A stretch of DNA of 64,000 bases from SB11 sp965222995. GTDB lineage: Bacteria > Bacteroidota > Bacteroidia > UBA8524. The stretch lies in NCBI GenBank assembly GCA_965222995.1, contig OZ244977.1:3730627-3794626 (forward strand). Reading direction: 5' to 3'. This document shows, piece after piece, positions 61,660-64,000 of this stretch. Positions within the stretch are counted from its first letter, which is position 1, and the number at the start of each line of letters is the position of its first letter. The position numbers and the translations under genes are program-made. The notes beneath the pieces are model-generated. The model was not told where the DNA came from. It saw nothing but the letters and a program-made list of their open reading frames with translations, and did no database searches.

Positions 61660-62246
61660 ATGCTTATGAAATCCTTAGATTATCCTGAATTAGAAGTTTT
61701 TGCTGCTAAAGCACTGACTTTTTAGATAAACAGACATCATATCACATAGTTTACCCTGAGTTCATAAAATACTTTGGAAGTATTGAACTCATCCAAAAAC
61801 ATCACTTAATAATAGGAATATCTTTCACCAACAGCTGGATGCCTACAGTTTTCAGTTTCAAAAAAGATAATATAAGTCAAGTATTGGAAATCCTAAATAA
61901 AGCTAAACTAGAAGAAGAACTAAATGAAAAAGAGCTAAAAGAACTAATGCAATGCTTCAATAATTCACTTGTTGGAGCATCAAAACTCTTACATTTTATT
62001 TGCCCTGATAAATATGCAATTTGGGACAGCAGAGTTTACCGCTTTTTATTTGAACAAGAGCCTTATATATATCGTACCTCTAATATAATATCCTACTTAG
62101 ATTATCTGAAAATGTGTTCTGAAGTAACATCACATTCAAAATATCAGAAGATTCATGAAATTCTTGAAAAAGGAATATCCCAAAAAATAAGTAAGATGAG
62201 AAGTATTGAACTAATCTTCTATTCAAATGGAAGTAAACAGAAATAA
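61660..62246 (+). pseudogene. DUF6308-like/HhH-type conserved protein, frameshifted
   Basis: The frame from ATG 61660 (MLMKSLDYPELEVFAAKAL) stops at 61725 within 22 codons. A second frame continues smoothly (DFLDKQTSYHIVYPEFIKYF ... FTNSWMPTVFSFKKDNISQ) to the stop at 62246. One added base near 61714-61718 gives about 195 residues. The later motif HFICPDKYAIWDSRVYRFL is like the I/F-W-D-S-R-V block of HhH-fold families such as DUF6308. Its function is unknown, and it may still be expressed from the internal ATG at 61839 as a 135-residue fragment. Confidence 0.6.
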
Positions 62247-62372
62247 ATCGACCCATTCGTCCAAAACAAGCGTAATCTTTTTTTGTTGAAGACTGAAAGA
62301 CAGCATTTTTAATATTGCTTTCTTATTTTCGCGCCAAATACAAAATCATAAACTAAAAAACAATAATACAAA

Positions 62373-63836
62373 ATGGGTAAATATAGAATTTCTGTTGCTA
62401 AGGGAGACGGTATCGGTCCTGAGATTATGAACGCCGTCCTTTCCATTTTCGACGCTGTAAATGTAGATATTGACTACGACTATGTAGAAATGGGAAAGGA
62501 TATCTTTTTACAAGGTCACGGTACAGGAATGACCCCTGAAGCTAAGGAAAGTATAGAAGGTAACGGAATTCTTTTTAAAGGCCCGATGGAAACTCCTAAG
62601 GGTAAAGGAATGAAGAGTATTAATGTTACGGCTCGTAAGGTTTGGAGTACGTTTGCCAACAACCGTAAATTCCGCACGCTAAAGGGTGTTGAAACGGTTT
62701 ACTCAAAAGCGGGTGTACCTATTGATTTAACCATTATTCGCGAAAACATAGAAGACACTTACGGAGGGATTGAGCACCTAAATACACATGATGTTGCACT
62801 TTGCCGTCGTTTTATCACTCGTCCGGGTAGCGAGCAAGTACACCGTTTTGCTTTTGAATTGGCACGCCGTAACGGACACAAAAAAGTTACCTGCGGGCAC
62901 AAAGCCAATATAATGAAACTTACCGACGGTATGTTCTTAGAGGCTTTCTACAAAGTAGCGAAAGACTACCCAGAAATTGAGGCAGAAGACCGCATTATTG
63001 ATGATTTGTGTATGAAGTTGGTCGTTATACCAGACCAGTTTGATATTATAGTGTTACCCAACCTGCAAGGGGATATTGTTTCTGACCTTTGTGCAGGTTT
63101 AGTAGGTGGTTTGGGTTTTGCCCCTTCTGCCAACATTGGTGAACGTATAGCTATTTTTGAAGCGGTACATGGTACTGCTCCTGACATTGCTGGAAAGGGT
63201 ATCGCTAACCCAACCTCTTTATTATTAAGCGGTTTAATGTTACTACGCCACTTAGGATATAACAAAGAAGCTGATAGCATTGAAAATTCTTTACTATACA
63301 CTTTAGAGCAAGGTGTTCGCACTGGTGATTTCGGGGACAAATCTACACCAGCAAAAAACACCAAGGAGTTTGCACAGGCTATCATAGATAACTTAGGAAA
63401 ATTACCCCAAGAGTCTAAGCCTATCAACTCACCTGATGTTGAGTTTACTTGGCAAAAACCGGCCTTCCCTGAGAAGCAGCCTATGATGGAAACTCCTAAA
63501 AGAGGTGAAGAGAAGCTTATTGGTGCTGACTTTTTTGTTGCAAGTAGTGAGTTAGTAAGTGATATAGCTCCGAGAATACAAGCCGCTATTCCTGATAAAT
63601 TTGAGTTGGTTATGATTAGTAACCGTGGTACACAAGTATGGCCTACGGGTTCTATCTTAACGGAGTGTATAGACCACTACCGTGTGCGTGTAGCTACAAA
63701 AGATGAAGTAGCTACCGATATGAAAGAAATATTTGATGTTTCAGCTCGTATTGGAGAGCACTTCTATGTATCATCAGTAGAGATGCTGAAAAACTATGGC
63801 GAAGTTAGAGGTTACAGCTTAGCACAAGGGCAATAA
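62373..63836 (+). CDS. icd: NADP-dependent isocitrate dehydrogenase
   Basis: A 487-residue enzyme of the isocitrate/isopropylmalate dehydrogenase family. KGDGIGPEIMNAVLSIF begins the nucleotide-binding domain, LTIIRENIEDTYGGIEHL binds substrate, IMKLTDGMFLEAFYKVAK and LPNLQGDIVSDLCAGLVGGLG hold catalytic and metal residues, and EAVHGTAPDIAGKGIANP is the C-terminal signature. About 150 extra C-terminal residues match the longer Thermus-like monomeric-sequence type. It converts isocitrate to 2-oxoglutarate in the citric acid cycle. A terminator follows. Confidence 0.94.
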   Translation: MGKYRISVAKGDGIGPEIMNAVLSIFDAVNVDIDYDYVEMGKDIFLQGHGTGMTPEAKESIEGNGILFKGPMETPKGKGMKSINVTARKVWSTFANNRKFRTLKGVETVYSKAGVPIDLTIIRENIEDTYGGIEHLNTHDVALCRRFITRPGSEQVHRFAFELARRNGHKKVTCGHKANIMKLTDGMFLEAFYKVAKDYPEIEAEDRIIDDLCMKLVVIPDQFDIIVLPNLQGDIVSDLCAGLVGGLGFAPSANIGERIAIFEAVHGTAPDIAGKGIANPTSLLLSGLMLLRHLGYNKEADSIENSLLYTLEQGVRTGDFGDKSTPAKNTKEFAQAIIDNLGKLPQESKPINSPDVEFTWQKPAFPEKQPMMETPKRGEEKLIGADFFVASSELVSDIAPRIQAAIPDKFELVMISNRGTQVWPTGSILTECIDHYRVRVATKDEVATDMKEIFDVSARIGEHFYVSSVEMLKNYGEVRGYSLAQGQ

Positions 63837-63856
63837 TTCTTAACTTATTAATACTT

Positions 63857-63888
63857 TAAAAAGCGTGGGCAATAGCCTGCGCTTTTTT
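63857..63888 (+). terminator. Intrinsic terminator of icd
   Basis: AAGCGTGGGC pairs with GCCTGCGCTT (two G-U pairs) around a 5-base loop, flanked by A on the left and T6 on the right, 20 bases after the icd stop. Confidence 0.75.
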
Positions 63889-64000
63889 GTTTCACCGGGG
63901 TTTTTAAATGAATAAAAAAGAAGTTAATATTTTGATTATCAGAGTTTTTTGATAAATTTTGTATTGATTCGTTCTCAAGAAATATGAAATAACCTTAAGC

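Noticed and set aside
1..64000. CRISPR arrays, transposases, integrases and rRNA
   Set aside because: I saw no regularly spaced direct repeats, no recognisable transposase or integrase protein, and no rRNA sequence. The partial tRNA copy is the only sign of past mobility.

Overview
The window is an AT-rich chromosomal stretch from a member of the Bacteroidota. The evidence is gliding genes gldF/gldG, several secreted proteins ending in type IX secretion (T9SS) type A sorting domains, a two-component propeller/LytTR pair, absence of Shine-Dalgarno-like start regions, and many -7 boxes of the Bacteroidota form TAnnTTTG a few bases upstream of starts. No rRNA, CRISPR array, transposase or integrase was seen. 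There is one tRNA gene, tRNA-Arg(CCT).

Layout. 0-6 kb: end of a DUF4340 gene, a small MmcQ/YjbR gene on the other strand, gldG-gldF, then a secreted Asp-box protein and pterin dehydratase. 6-9 kb: a Vsr/Mom-like protein, a lipoprotein and a DUF6498-like membrane protein. 8.6-12 kb (minus): tyrS, a WG-repeat protein, 3-hydroxyanthranilate dioxygenase and a cytochrome-b5-like protein. 12-14 kb: a histidine kinase/OmpR-type regulator pair. 14-18 kb: small envelope proteins (thioredoxin-like, OB-fold, YceI) and a Crp/Fnr regulator. 18-28 kb: a 1338-residue T9SS protein with carbohydrate-binding modules and a beta-helix, a ribosome hibernation factor, a DUF4382 lipoprotein, and a LytTR regulator with a 992-residue propeller kinase. 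28-36 kb: a frameshifted DUF2254 gene, cupin and SRPBCC genes, the tRNA, a 1.7-kb segment bounded by a partial tRNA duplicate, and a frameshifted beta-propeller/PKD T9SS gene. 36-46 kb: metG, an alpha/beta hydrolase, an SPFH operon that includes a 57-residue ribbon-helix-helix gene, then a minus-strand run with mutL, two rhomboids and a nuclease-fold protein. 46-64 kb: a GH3/serine-hydrolase fusion, a GT-C-like membrane protein, hflX, a fused 2-oxoacid dehydrogenase E1, a T9SS protein, exonuclease III, a TetR/SDR pair with visible operators, an AlbA_2 protein, a frameshifted gene and NADP-isocitrate dehydrogenase.

Most of the window is housekeeping and envelope biology. The less ordinary signals are: (1) a duplicated promoter plus 5' half of tRNA-Arg(CCT), exactly conserved in spacing, bounding a 1.7-kb segment with a foreign-looking ArsR/DUF5937 gene; (2) four TGTCA motifs at an exact 11-bp period, the architecture of a Pho-box/OmpR-family site; (3) three matching palindromes around a TetR/SDR pair; (4) an orphan intrinsic terminator between two divergent genes; (5) four genes each broken by what looks like one missing base, which may be real decay or sequencing error.
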